Below, one piece after another: positions 18,838-26,820 of a stretch of DNA of 49,722 bases (its first letter is position 1; every line of letters starts with the position of its first letter). The notes under the pieces were generated by a model. That model was given only the letters and a program-made list of their open reading frames with translations. It was not told the origin of the DNA and searched no databases. The stretch lies in assembly GCA_001603955.1 (NCBI GenBank), contig LVAA01000045.1, forward strand, positions 1-49,722, given 5' to 3'. The translations under genes were made by a program, and so were the position numbers. This DNA comes from Syntrophobacterales bacterium Delta_02 (GTDB lineage Bacteria > Desulfobacterota > Syntrophorhabdia > Syntrophorhabdales > Syntrophorhabdaceae).

Positions 18838-20192
18838 AAACGATAACCATGGACCTGACGTATGCACTCACCGATGCGATCGGGGCGAACGGTATCGACG
18901 CGGGTGAGTTCACGACAACCCTTGCGAACATAAGCGATCATTACGCGAGGCTCCTCGCGAAACCTTTCGCCTTCATGACGCTGCCCGAGACAAAGTTCCA
19001 GTTCGACGAGATGCAGGCGCTCGCGGACAAGGCAGCGGCCATGGATATCAAGAACCTCGTCATCCTCGGGATAGGCGGGTCTTCACTGGGGACACAGACG
19101 ATATTCGAGGCCCTTCTCCATCCCCTGCACAACCTGGAGGAGCGCTTTCGCAACGGCAAACCGCGCTATTTCATCCTCGACAACATCGACCCCCACAAGA
19201 TGGCGGCGATCGTGGAAACGATCATCCCCGACATCGACCGCACCTTCCTCGTCGTTATCAGCAAATCGGGGGAAACACCGGAGACGATCTCGCAGTTCAT
19301 GCTCTTCAACGAACTGATGCGCAAATCCGCGGGCTACCAGCAAAGGATAGTCCTCATCACCGACAAGGAAAAGGGACTCCTCAACAGGATAGCGCAAAAG
19401 GAGGGCTATCCCGTCCTCAACCTCCCTGACGGCGTGGGAGGCAGGTTCTCCGTGCTGACCCCGGTAGGTCTCTTCCCGTCAGCCCTCATGGGGCTCGACA
19501 TCAGGAGGCTCTCGGCAGGCGCCGCGGGCATGGCCGCCCACACGGTCCGCTACGACGGCGAAGAGAACATGGCCTTTGTCCTCGCCGCCATCCTTTATCT
19601 CATGGACAAGGCGGGAAAGAAGATACATGTCGTCATGCCCTATTGCGAACGGCTCGCCGGCTTCGCCGACTGGTTCCGGCAGCTCGAGGCGGAGAGCCTC
19701 GGCAAGAAGGGGCTCGGCCCGACCCCGACGAAATCGATGGGTGTCACCGACCAGCACTCCCAGCTTCAGCTCTATGTCGAAGGCCCTAAAGACAAGTGCG
19801 TCATCCTCTTCTACAGCGCCACGCAGGAAGTGCCCATCCCGGCAAGCTTCGACTACCTGGAAGACGTCCGGTACCTCGCCAACAAGGACATGAAGTCCCT
19901 CTTCCACGCCGAATTCCAGGGCACCCGCCTGTCGCTCACTGAGGCACAGACTCCCAACATCTCCCTCATTCTCGACGAGGTAAGCGACTACAACCTGGGC
20001 GCCCTCTTCTACCTCTTCGAGATGGTCACCGCCCTCATGGGCCACCTCCTCGGCGTCAACGCCTTCGACCAGCCGGGAGTGGAACAGGGCAAGATCTACA
20101 CCAAGGCAATGATGGGCAAGAAGGGCCTGGAAAAAGAGAAGGAACACACAGAGGCCCTGCTCCTGCGCCGGGCGAAGACAATAGTCTTCTAG
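18834..20192 (+). CDS. pgi: glucose-6-phosphate isomerase
   Basis: 452 residues, within the range of the shorter bacterial PGI type (about 450). Interconverts glucose-6-phosphate and fructose-6-phosphate. Two SIS-type halves are visible: LGIGGSSLGTQ near residue 80 and SKSGETPETISQF near 145. The PGI signature GVGGRFSVLTPVGLFPSALMG and the C-terminal LGVNAFDQPGVEQGK motif are intact. Last gene of the guaB run; it converges with the island on the minus strand with three bases between stops and no obvious terminator. Confidence 0.95.
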   Translation: MKTITMDLTYALTDAIGANGIDAGEFTTTLANISDHYARLLAKPFAFMTLPETKFQFDEMQALADKAAAMDIKNLVILGIGGSSLGTQTIFEALLHPLHNLEERFRNGKPRYFILDNIDPHKMAAIVETIIPDIDRTFLVVISKSGETPETISQFMLFNELMRKSAGYQQRIVLITDKEKGLLNRIAQKEGYPVLNLPDGVGGRFSVLTPVGLFPSALMGLDIRRLSAGAAGMAAHTVRYDGEENMAFVLAAILYLMDKAGKKIHVVMPYCERLAGFADWFRQLEAESLGKKGLGPTPTKSMGVTDQHSQLQLYVEGPKDKCVILFYSATQEVPIPASFDYLEDVRYLANKDMKSLFHAEFQGTRLSLTEAQTPNISLILDEVSDYNLGALFYLFEMVTALMGHLLGVNAFDQPGVEQGKIYTKAMMGKKGLEKEKEHTEALLLRRAKTIVF

Positions 20193-20195
20193 GAC

Positions 20196-20909
20196 TCAGC
20201 ACCCTGGATAGAACGACGAATGGGCGTACATATCCTCCTCATCGTCCCGACCATTCTCAAGAGCCGCTACCTCCATCGGGTTTGCCCTATCCTGCCTGAC
20301 TTCCTCATTATCCCCGACGACGCCGCGTAGAAACCTGTCATCCAGCCGCCCCGTCTCCGCGTAGTTCCTCACAGCATCCTCAACGGAGGAAAACGGAACT
20401 CCCCAGAAGTTCCTGATGAACCTGTCAATGTCGGTCTTTTCATTCAAGTCGGGCATGAGGTCCTTCATGGGTTCGAGCAATTGCTTCATTTTAATGTAGC
20501 CAAAGTGCGTGTAAGGCGTTTCGTACTCAGTGAGGCCAGTCTTGACATCGGCGGATCTCAGCAGGTCGTTCACGAACATTGAACACTGACGGTCGCCTGG
20601 ATCTTCGGTCACGTTCGAGAACAGGTTGTAGTTGGGCGGATCCTTTATGGCCTTGTTTATTCCATCCACTATCCTGTCATACTGCTCGTCCGTCACCTCA
20701 AGGGTCATCTTCGCCTGGTAATCGCCCGCCTTCAGCCGCCAGCTGTCATTGACGACCCTGCCGGGCCTGCTATCCAGCATACCTGCAGAATGGTCAAAAC
20801 CATAGACTTCGGTCATGCTGTCGCCCAGTTGCAGGAAGGTATGATTATAGGCGCCCGTTTCCAGTGATCTTACGGATGGTACTTTGACATACACCGTGAC
20901 TTGTCTCAT
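20196..20909 (-). CDS. putative NlpC/P60- or papain-like cysteine hydrolase
   Basis: 237 residues, no signal peptide or membrane segment. I do not recognise a named family. The N-terminal half has YNHTFLQLGD with H23, then VYGFDH, and VTDEQYDRIVDGINKAIKDPPNYNL leading to RQCSMFVNDLLRSA with C109. This order (His motif, then a Y-N-L stretch, then a cysteine at a helix start) is what circularly permuted NlpC/P60/LRAT-like proteins show, so a peptidase, amidase or acyltransferase fold is inferred. The C-terminal 90 residues are acidic and without known motifs. It is the last gene of the secretion island, 49 bases after a polytopic membrane protein. It could be an effector, a processing enzyme for the RTX protein, or unrelated to secretion. 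Confidence 0.6.
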   Translation of the reverse strand: MRQVTVYVKVPSVRSLETGAYNHTFLQLGDSMTEVYGFDHSAGMLDSRPGRVVNDSWRLKAGDYQAKMTLEVTDEQYDRIVDGINKAIKDPPNYNLFSNVTEDPGDRQCSMFVNDLLRSADVKTGLTEYETPYTHFGYIKMKQLLEPMKDLMPDLNEKTDIDRFIRNFWGVPFSSVEDAVRNYAETGRLDDRFLRGVVGDNEEVRQDRANPMEVAALENGRDDEEDMYAHSSFYPGC

Positions 20910-20958
20910 GCTCTACCTCCTTCTCAACGCCGGCATACGGTCTACCAGCTTGCGGCAA

Positions 20959-21579
20959 TCACAGCCCCTTGAAGCGATACGACAGATCAATTAGAAGAAC
21001 CAGCGAGCAGAATTCCAGAAACAGCAACATAATGACCGATATCACGGCCGAAACTCGCTCTGACCTGAACATCCTTGATAGAACACTTCTGTTCAGGAAA
21101 TAAACGATGGTCAATGAGATCGTGGAGAACAAGGATAGAGCGACGAGCTCGCCCACGCCCGATCCTGCAAAGATCCTCGTATAGTCGCCTGTCAACGAGA
21201 CAATCGGTTCGATCCATACCGAGATGTTCAGAATCGCGCTAACGAGCACAAACTGACCCGGAGACAGTCTTCTGAAACACAGGAACGAGATCGCCAGAAC
21301 ATGATACAGGGATAAGAGGAAGAACCCTGCCCAGGAATAATCCGGAAATGGACTTATGAGCCAGAACCACAGGAAGCACAGCAAGACTCCCGCAGCGGTC
21401 AGGATCCTCTTGTTGTTCATCAGGTCCCTGATCCTCTCAGGCGGTGTTTCAACAGGAGCCAGGACTCTGTAAAAGAATCCCTCCTTCTTGTTAATCCTGA
21501 ACAACCCGGCAACCAGAAAGAAGAAAAGTGATATGTTGAACAGAAACAAGAACATTACATACACACCGAACCATCTCAT
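20959..21579 (-). CDS. polytopic membrane protein of unknown function
   Basis: 206 residues, rich in F, L, V and S, with about five or six membrane segments (around 8-28, 60-78, 82-100, 108-126, 140-160 and 178-198) separated by short charged loops. I recognise no family. AAAGGTG seven bases before the ATG is a good ribosome site. It sits between the HlyD-like adaptor gene (234 bases upstream) and the possible cysteine hydrolase gene (49 bases downstream). Small polytopic proteins next to secreted enzymes are sometimes immunity proteins; this is only a positional inference. Base composition is nearer to 50 percent GC than that of the exporter genes. Confidence 0.6.
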   Translation of the reverse strand: MRWFGVYVMFLFLFNISLFFFLVAGLFRINKKEGFFYRVLAPVETPPERIRDLMNNKRILTAAGVLLCFLWFWLISPFPDYSWAGFFLLSLYHVLAISFLCFRRLSPGQFVLVSAILNISVWIEPIVSLTGDYTRIFAGSGVGELVALSLFSTISLTIVYFLNRSVLSRMFRSERVSAVISVIMLLFLEFCSLVLLIDLSYRFKGL

Positions 21580-21813
21580 CCTGACACCTTTCGCGCTGTA
21601 TTGACCCGCTGCTGATTGTTTACTGCTGGTTGGGGAGGTAACCCGCTGAATTTACTTTCGGCTTATTCTATTCACAGACCAGGGAGAAATGCCGGTAGAA
21701 GTTGCCAGTCTGCCACGCCGGAGGACGGATGGGATATGAAGGGAGAATGTTCTGATTCCACAAGCTACCGATGGCTGATACGGTCATTCGCTAGCGGAGG
21801 GATAATTTGGATG
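21580..21813. other. intergenic region with no recognised gene
   Basis: 234 bases between the membrane protein gene and the HlyD-like gene, both on the minus strand. One frame is open on the plus strand but it overlaps the HlyD gene and has no similarity that I can see. The gap is long enough for a separate promoter for the last two genes of the island. No strong terminator stem was seen. Confidence 0.4.
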
Positions 21814-23175
21814 CTACCGCACCTTTATCCCCTCGTCGAGATACTTGATGATGGGGTAGATGAAGAATTCGATGACCCTGCGCTTGCCCACCTTGATCTC
21901 CGCGGTAAGGCTCATGCCTGAGGTGATGGGCACCCTCCTGCCCTCAACAAGGAGCGTCGCCTCCTTCGGGGTGACGAACATCTCGTAGACGGGTCCCAGC
22001 TTCTCGTCCTCGGTGCTGTGCTTCGAGATGCTCCGGACGGTGCCGTTCAGTATGCCGTACTTCTGGAAGTCAAAGGTGTCGATCTTGACGGACACGTCCA
22101 TGCCGTCGCGGATGAACCCGATGTCCTTGTTGAGGACGGAGGCCTTGATGGTAAGGGGGGCGCTCATGGGGACGATGATCATGAGCTTCTGCGCCGGGGT
22201 CACCACGCCGCCTATGGTATGGAAGTAGAGGTTCGACACATACCCGTCCGCCGGTGAGAGGATCTTCTGCTTCTGGTTCCGGAACGTCGTTTTGTCGATC
22301 TCCGCCCGTATCTCCGTCGCTGTCTTGTGCTTGTCGGAGAACTCCTTGAGGTTCACGGCCTTAAAGTTCTCGTTGATATAGGCGATCTCGTGGGTAAGCT
22401 GCCCGATCTTGTGGGTCGCCTGACGGACGTTGTTGTCGTATGTGAGAACGTCGTTCACGGCCTTCTCGTACTCGTTCTTCGAGACGATGTCGGCAACGGC
22501 CTTCATCCTCTCTTCGCGGTCCCTCGCCATGGCGAGGAGGGAGGCGTTGTGGGAGCGGTCCTCCTGCGCGGAGCGAAGCTCTTCCCTCTTCGCGGCAAGC
22601 TGTTTCTCAAGGCTTGCCACCGATGACCGGTAGAGTTCCCTCTGGGTCCGCACGGCCTCGGCGTCATTCTCCTTTGCGTCGGGATTGAACGAGCCTTTCC
22701 CCATCGTGGCGTTGAGACGTATCTTCTCGAGTTCGAGGTACTTCAGGTTCTTCTGCTTTGATTCCAGCTCCGGTACCGTGATGGAGGGGTCGATCTCCAT
22801 GAGGACCTGGTCCTTCTTCACGAAGTCCCCCTCCCGGCACATGATGGCGCTCACGACGCCCGTATCGAGGGGCTGGAGTATCTTCACGTCCCCCTCGGGT
22901 ATGACCATACCCCGGGCCGAAACCACGACATCCACCCTGCCGAGGCACATCCAGGCGATGAAGAAGACCAGCGCCCCCACGACGGTCCAGAAAACGACCC
23001 TCCCCAGGGGGCTCACGGGTCTTTCCTCTATCTCCGCCATGGTAGGCTTGAACTCGTGGGCGTCACTGTCCTTGAATACGTATCGGGGCCACCGGGAGGC
23101 GATATGGAAGACCGCCTTCACCTTCTCCGTCACGTCCTGCCATTGCAGCCCCTTGAGCCTGTCCGGTATCTTCAC
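21814..23175 (-). CDS. HlyD-family type I secretion adaptor (membrane fusion protein)
   Basis: 453 residues. A cytoplasmic N-tail of about 55 residues precedes one membrane segment (VVFWTVVGALVFFIAWMCLG), then a lipoyl-like half (VVSARGMVIPEGDVKILQPL), a long coiled-coil stretch with many E, K, R and A residues, the second lipoyl half (ILSPADGYVSNLYFHTIGGVV) and a beta-barrel domain ending SLTAEIKVGKRRVIEFFIYPI. This is the order of T1SS adaptors such as HlyD/PrtE. It links the ABC exporter in the inner membrane to the TolC-like channel. Its start overlaps the exporter gene in an ATGA arrangement. Confidence 0.93.
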   Translation of the reverse strand: MKIPDRLKGLQWQDVTEKVKAVFHIASRWPRYVFKDSDAHEFKPTMAEIEERPVSPLGRVVFWTVVGALVFFIAWMCLGRVDVVVSARGMVIPEGDVKILQPLDTGVVSAIMCREGDFVKKDQVLMEIDPSITVPELESKQKNLKYLELEKIRLNATMGKGSFNPDAKENDAEAVRTQRELYRSSVASLEKQLAAKREELRSAQEDRSHNASLLAMARDREERMKAVADIVSKNEYEKAVNDVLTYDNNVRQATHKIGQLTHEIAYINENFKAVNLKEFSDKHKTATEIRAEIDKTTFRNQKQKILSPADGYVSNLYFHTIGGVVTPAQKLMIIVPMSAPLTIKASVLNKDIGFIRDGMDVSVKIDTFDFQKYGILNGTVRSISKHSTEDEKLGPVYEMFVTPKEATLLVEGRRVPITSGMSLTAEIKVGKRRVIEFFIYPIIKYLDEGIKVR

Positions 23176-25310
23176 GGGTTCACCCTCTTTCCGTCACCGT
23201 CGCCCCTGACCCGCGCTTGCTGGGTGTAGAGGAAGTGGTAGTATCCCTTCTTCGCTACGAGTTCGTCATGAGACCCCATCTCAATGACCCTGCCCTTGTC
23301 GAGGGCCATGATGATGTCGCAGTCGCGCACCGCCGAGAGCCTGTGGGCCACGATGAAGGTTGTCCTGCCCTTCTTGATGTCCGAGAGGTTCTGCTGGATC
23401 ACCTTCTCCGATTCGTAGTCGAGGGCCGAGGTGGCCTCGTCGAAGATGAGGATGCGGGGGTTCGTGATGAGCGCCCGGGCGATGGCGATGCGCTGTTTCT
23501 GGCCGCCAGAGAGGGTGGAGCCGCGCTCCCCCACGAACGTCTCGTATCCCTGGGGGAGAGCCGAGATAAACTCGTGGGCGCCCGCCACCTTCGCCACGTT
23601 GATGATGAGGTCCATGGGGACGTCGGGCCTGGGCAGGGAGATGTTCTCGCGTATGGTGCCGCTGAAGAGGTAGTCGTCCTGGAGCAGGACCCCGATGTTG
23701 AACCTCAGCCACACGGGATTGATGTGGCGGATGTCGATGCCGTCGATGTAGATGGTGCCTTCACTCAGGATATAGAGCTTCTCGATGAGCTTCGTGATGG
23801 TGCTCTTGCCCGACCCGCTCCTGCCGACAAGACCCACGCTCATCCCCGGCTTTATGTCGAAGCTCATCCTCTCGAGGGCGTAAGGGGAATCGAGGGCGTA
23901 TTTGAAGGACACATTGTCGAACCTGACAGCTCCATCGAGCTTCGGAAGCGTTATGTCCTTGCCGGACCGAAGCTCGATGGGGTTGTTGAGGATGTCGCTG
24001 ATGCGGTCCACGGACAGGAGCGCCTGCTGGAACTCGTTCCAAAGGTTGACGAGGCGCAGGAAGGGACCCGTGAACTGCCCGGCGAACATCTGGAAGGCGA
24101 TGAGCTGGCCGATGGTGAGCTGGTTGTCGATGACGAGCTTCACACCCAGGTAGAGGACGACGATGGTCATGAGGCGCTGGAAGGTGCCCGAGACGGCACC
24201 CGCGACGTTGGACATGGTGGCGAGCCGGAAGCTCGACCGGACGTACCTGCCGAGGTTGTCCTCCCACTTCTTCTGCATGGAGCCCTCCAGGGCCAGCGAC
24301 TTCACCGTCTGGATACCCGTCACGGACTCGACGAGGTAGGAGTTCGCCTGCGCCCCCATCTGGAACTTGTTCTCCAGGCGCTTCCTCAGCTCCGGGGTGA
24401 CGGTGAGGTAGAGGGTGCCGACGAGGACGACGAACCCGATGAAGACAAGCGTCAGCTTCACGCTGTAGACGAACATGATGACGACAAAGACGAGGGAGAA
24501 GAAGAGGTCGATGAGAACGAAGACGGACTTGTTGGTGATGAACTCCCTGATGGTGTCGAGCTCGCGCACCCGCGCCACGATGTTGCCCACCTTGCGGGAC
24601 TCGAAGTAGACGAAAGGCAGGGAGAAGAGGTGCCGGAAGAGCTTGGCGCCCAGCTTCGCGTCTATCTTGTTCGCCGTGTGGATGAAGATGTAGTTGCGCG
24701 TCACGTTGAGGATGAACTCGAAGATGACGACGGCGATGAAGGCGACGGCAAGGACGTCGAGGGTGGTCATCGTGCGGTGGACAATGACCTTGTCGAGGAT
24801 CACCTGCGTGAAGAGCGGGGTCACAAGACCGAAGAGCTGGACGATAAAGGAGCCCGTCAGGACCTCCGCCATGACGTTCTTGTAGTGGAGGATCTCGTTG
24901 TAGAACCACCGGAACCCGAAGGCCGCCTGGCTCGATATGAGCTTGTGCCTGAAGATCAGGTACTCGCCCGAGGATACCTCCTCGAGCTCGGCAAACGTAA
25001 GGGGTCTCGCCTTCATCTCGGCAGGGAAGAAGACGAGGACCTTTGCCTCCTCCATGTTCGTCTTGAGGAGCACCCCGTAGCCACCGTCCGCAAAGATCAC
25101 CATCGCGGGGACGGGGTAGGTCGCAAGGAGCGCCTTCAGGGGCATCTGCTTGAGTCTCGCCCTGAACCCCAGGTTCTTCGCGATGAGAAGGAGCTGCTCT
25201 TTCGGGACCTCGCCGTCCGTTATCCCGTATTCCCGTGTAACGGTGCGAAGGTCCACGTCGATCTGGTTGATCCTCGCGATGAGCTCGAAACACACAAGGG
25301 CCGTCTGCAT
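23172..25310 (-). CDS. HlyB-like type I secretion ABC exporter with C39-like domain
   Basis: 712 residues. An N-terminal C39-like domain (about 1-125) is followed by six membrane helices (about 150-440) and an ATPase with Walker A GRSGSGKST, signature LSGGQKQR and Walker B ILIFDEATSALD. In the C39-like domain the position of the catalytic cysteine of true C39 peptidases is not cysteine (a Cys lies one residue on, ALVCFEL) and the histidine position is occupied by Tyr (GGYGVLL). It is therefore expected to hold the unfolded RTX substrate rather than cut a leader, as in HlyB. It is coupled to the TolC-like gene (stop and start share a base) and to hlyD. Confidence 0.94.
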   Translation of the reverse strand: MQTALVCFELIARINQIDVDLRTVTREYGITDGEVPKEQLLLIAKNLGFRARLKQMPLKALLATYPVPAMVIFADGGYGVLLKTNMEEAKVLVFFPAEMKARPLTFAELEEVSSGEYLIFRHKLISSQAAFGFRWFYNEILHYKNVMAEVLTGSFIVQLFGLVTPLFTQVILDKVIVHRTMTTLDVLAVAFIAVVIFEFILNVTRNYIFIHTANKIDAKLGAKLFRHLFSLPFVYFESRKVGNIVARVRELDTIREFITNKSVFVLIDLFFSLVFVVIMFVYSVKLTLVFIGFVVLVGTLYLTVTPELRKRLENKFQMGAQANSYLVESVTGIQTVKSLALEGSMQKKWEDNLGRYVRSSFRLATMSNVAGAVSGTFQRLMTIVVLYLGVKLVIDNQLTIGQLIAFQMFAGQFTGPFLRLVNLWNEFQQALLSVDRISDILNNPIELRSGKDITLPKLDGAVRFDNVSFKYALDSPYALERMSFDIKPGMSVGLVGRSGSGKSTITKLIEKLYILSEGTIYIDGIDIRHINPVWLRFNIGVLLQDDYLFSGTIRENISLPRPDVPMDLIINVAKVAGAHEFISALPQGYETFVGERGSTLSGGQKQRIAIARALITNPRILIFDEATSALDYESEKVIQQNLSDIKKGRTTFIVAHRLSAVRDCDIIMALDKGRVIEMGSHDELVAKKGYYHFLYTQQARVRGDGDGKRVNP

Positions 25311-26674
25311 TACTTCACTCCCTCCGAGAGGACCTCAAGCTCCTTCACCGCCGCTGTCTTCGCTATCACGACCTTCGTCAGCTCCAGCTTCTGACCGAGG
25401 AGTTCTATCTTCTGGTTGAGGAAGTCCGTCCTGTCGATGAGCTTCTGACCCTCCAGCCTCTTAACCATGGCGAGCTTGTCCTCCACCTTTTTGAGCATGT
25501 CCTTCTGGTTCGCTATGCCCGACGTGTAGGTCCTCCTGGCCTGGGTCACCTTGGCATGCCTTGCCTCAAGTTCGGAGAGCTTCCGGGACCGTTCGAGTTT
25601 GAGCCTCTCCAGCTCGAGCTTTGCCTTATCAATCTCGGCATTGCTCTTGAACCCCTCGAAGAGGGTCAAGGTGGCGGCAAGACCTATGAAAAAGTTGCGG
25701 GGCTGCATATACCGGGCGGACGTCCCCGCCTCGTTCTCGTTGTTCCCGTACCAGACGTACTTGGAATACAGCCCCAGGCGGGGGTAGAGTTCCCGTGTGA
25801 GGGCGTCGACCTCGGCCTGCTTCTTCTCTATCTCCAGGGCGTAGATGCGGGACTCCGGCGTCCTGTCGATATCGAAGACACTGTCGCCCTGCCCTGCGGG
25901 TTCGGCAAAGTCCCTGACGCTGAGGATCTCCGCCTCGTAGGCATCCCCGGTGTAAAAACTGAGGTCCCTTGAGAGCGTCGCCACCTTGAGCTTTAAGGTG
26001 TCGATCTCGTCGAGGGTCTTCACGGCCTTTACCGCCTCGTCCACCATCTCCACCTTCGATATCCTGCCCGCCTTGTAGAACCTCTCCTTGGTCAGGGACA
26101 GCTCTTTGTACAGGGTGAGGAGCCGGCGCTTCGTCTCGAGCTCCCGGGAAGCGGTGAGGAGGCCGGAATAGAGGTTGAGGACCTTGAGCTTTATGTCCCG
26201 GATGGTCTGGCGGTAGGTCGTTCTCTTCACGTCAACATCGCTCTTCGCTATGGACACCCGCTTCGGGGTGGCCCCGAAGTCGAAGAGGTTGTACGTACCC
26301 GCCAACAGGAGGGAGGTCTGGTACATGGTGTTCTGGACAAGCACCGTATCGCCCACGGAGGTGAGCTGATAGGCACCGTCGGAGAGGTCCTTGACGTACT
26401 CCGAGTTCCACTGGGCCTTGATCGTGGGGTAGTAGAGGGAATAGGCCCGCTTGAGCGAGGACTCGCTGATGGTGACGTCGAGGCGGGACATCCTGACGTC
26501 GTGGGAGTGGGCGAGGGCCTTCTCGACGACGGAGTCGTAGTCGAGCACATCAGCGGCAGAAGAGAGGAGAGGGAAGAGAAGGCAGGCCATCCCCGCCAGC
26601 CTGCCCCAACCGCAGACCCACCGCACAAAAAGACCAGACCGTCCCGTTTGACGGGCCTTTGATGCCGATAGCAC
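25310..26674 (-). CDS. TolC-like outer-membrane efflux protein
   Basis: About 454 residues from a GTG at 26674, with AAAAGG eight bases upstream; a GTG at 26626 would give a neater 26-residue signal peptide (ending LLSSAA), and a TTG at 26785 gives a longer one. The signal region GRLAGMACLLFPLLSSAAD is followed by two repeats of the outer-membrane efflux domain: long helices such as VEKALAHSHDVRMSRLDV and LELERLKLERSRKLSELEARH, with beta-strand segments (RNFFIGLAATLTLFEG). It should form the exit duct of the type I system. It lies just downstream of the RTX gene, an order seen in many RTX adhesin operons. Confidence 0.9.
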   Translation of the reverse strand: MLSASKARQTGRSGLFVRWVCGWGRLAGMACLLFPLLSSAADVLDYDSVVEKALAHSHDVRMSRLDVTISESSLKRAYSLYYPTIKAQWNSEYVKDLSDGAYQLTSVGDTVLVQNTMYQTSLLLAGTYNLFDFGATPKRVSIAKSDVDVKRTTYRQTIRDIKLKVLNLYSGLLTASRELETKRRLLTLYKELSLTKERFYKAGRISKVEMVDEAVKAVKTLDEIDTLKLKVATLSRDLSFYTGDAYEAEILSVRDFAEPAGQGDSVFDIDRTPESRIYALEIEKKQAEVDALTRELYPRLGLYSKYVWYGNNENEAGTSARYMQPRNFFIGLAATLTLFEGFKSNAEIDKAKLELERLKLERSRKLSELEARHAKVTQARRTYTSGIANQKDMLKKVEDKLAMVKRLEGQKLIDRTDFLNQKIELLGQKLELTKVVIAKTAAVKELEVLSEGVK

Positions 26675-26820
26675 GTGCAATACCTTTTGCTGCAGATGTT
26701 TGTGCAGCGGATAGCGACCTTCCCCTCGCCTGTCGGATGGTCGCCTGCCCGCTGCTGTCTCTATCTTCCTCCGGGTCTCTTCCAACCCGCGAAGCTTGAA
26801 CCTGGTAAAACCGTCCCTTC

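Noticed and set aside
21616..21921. 101-codon plus-strand open frame between the membrane protein and HlyD genes
   Set aside because: Runs into the HlyD-like gene on the opposite strand, no ribosome site or known motif.
23217..25394. 725-codon plus-strand open frame opposite the ABC exporter
   Set aside because: Low-complexity D/E/H-rich product with no motif; the opposite strand encodes an intact exporter with Walker motifs.
26624..26720. Possible c-di-GMP riboswitch before the TolC-like gene (AAAGGCCCG...CGGG hairpin)
   Set aside because: The conserved GEMM core and tetraloop receptor could not be found; the hairpin alone is not enough.
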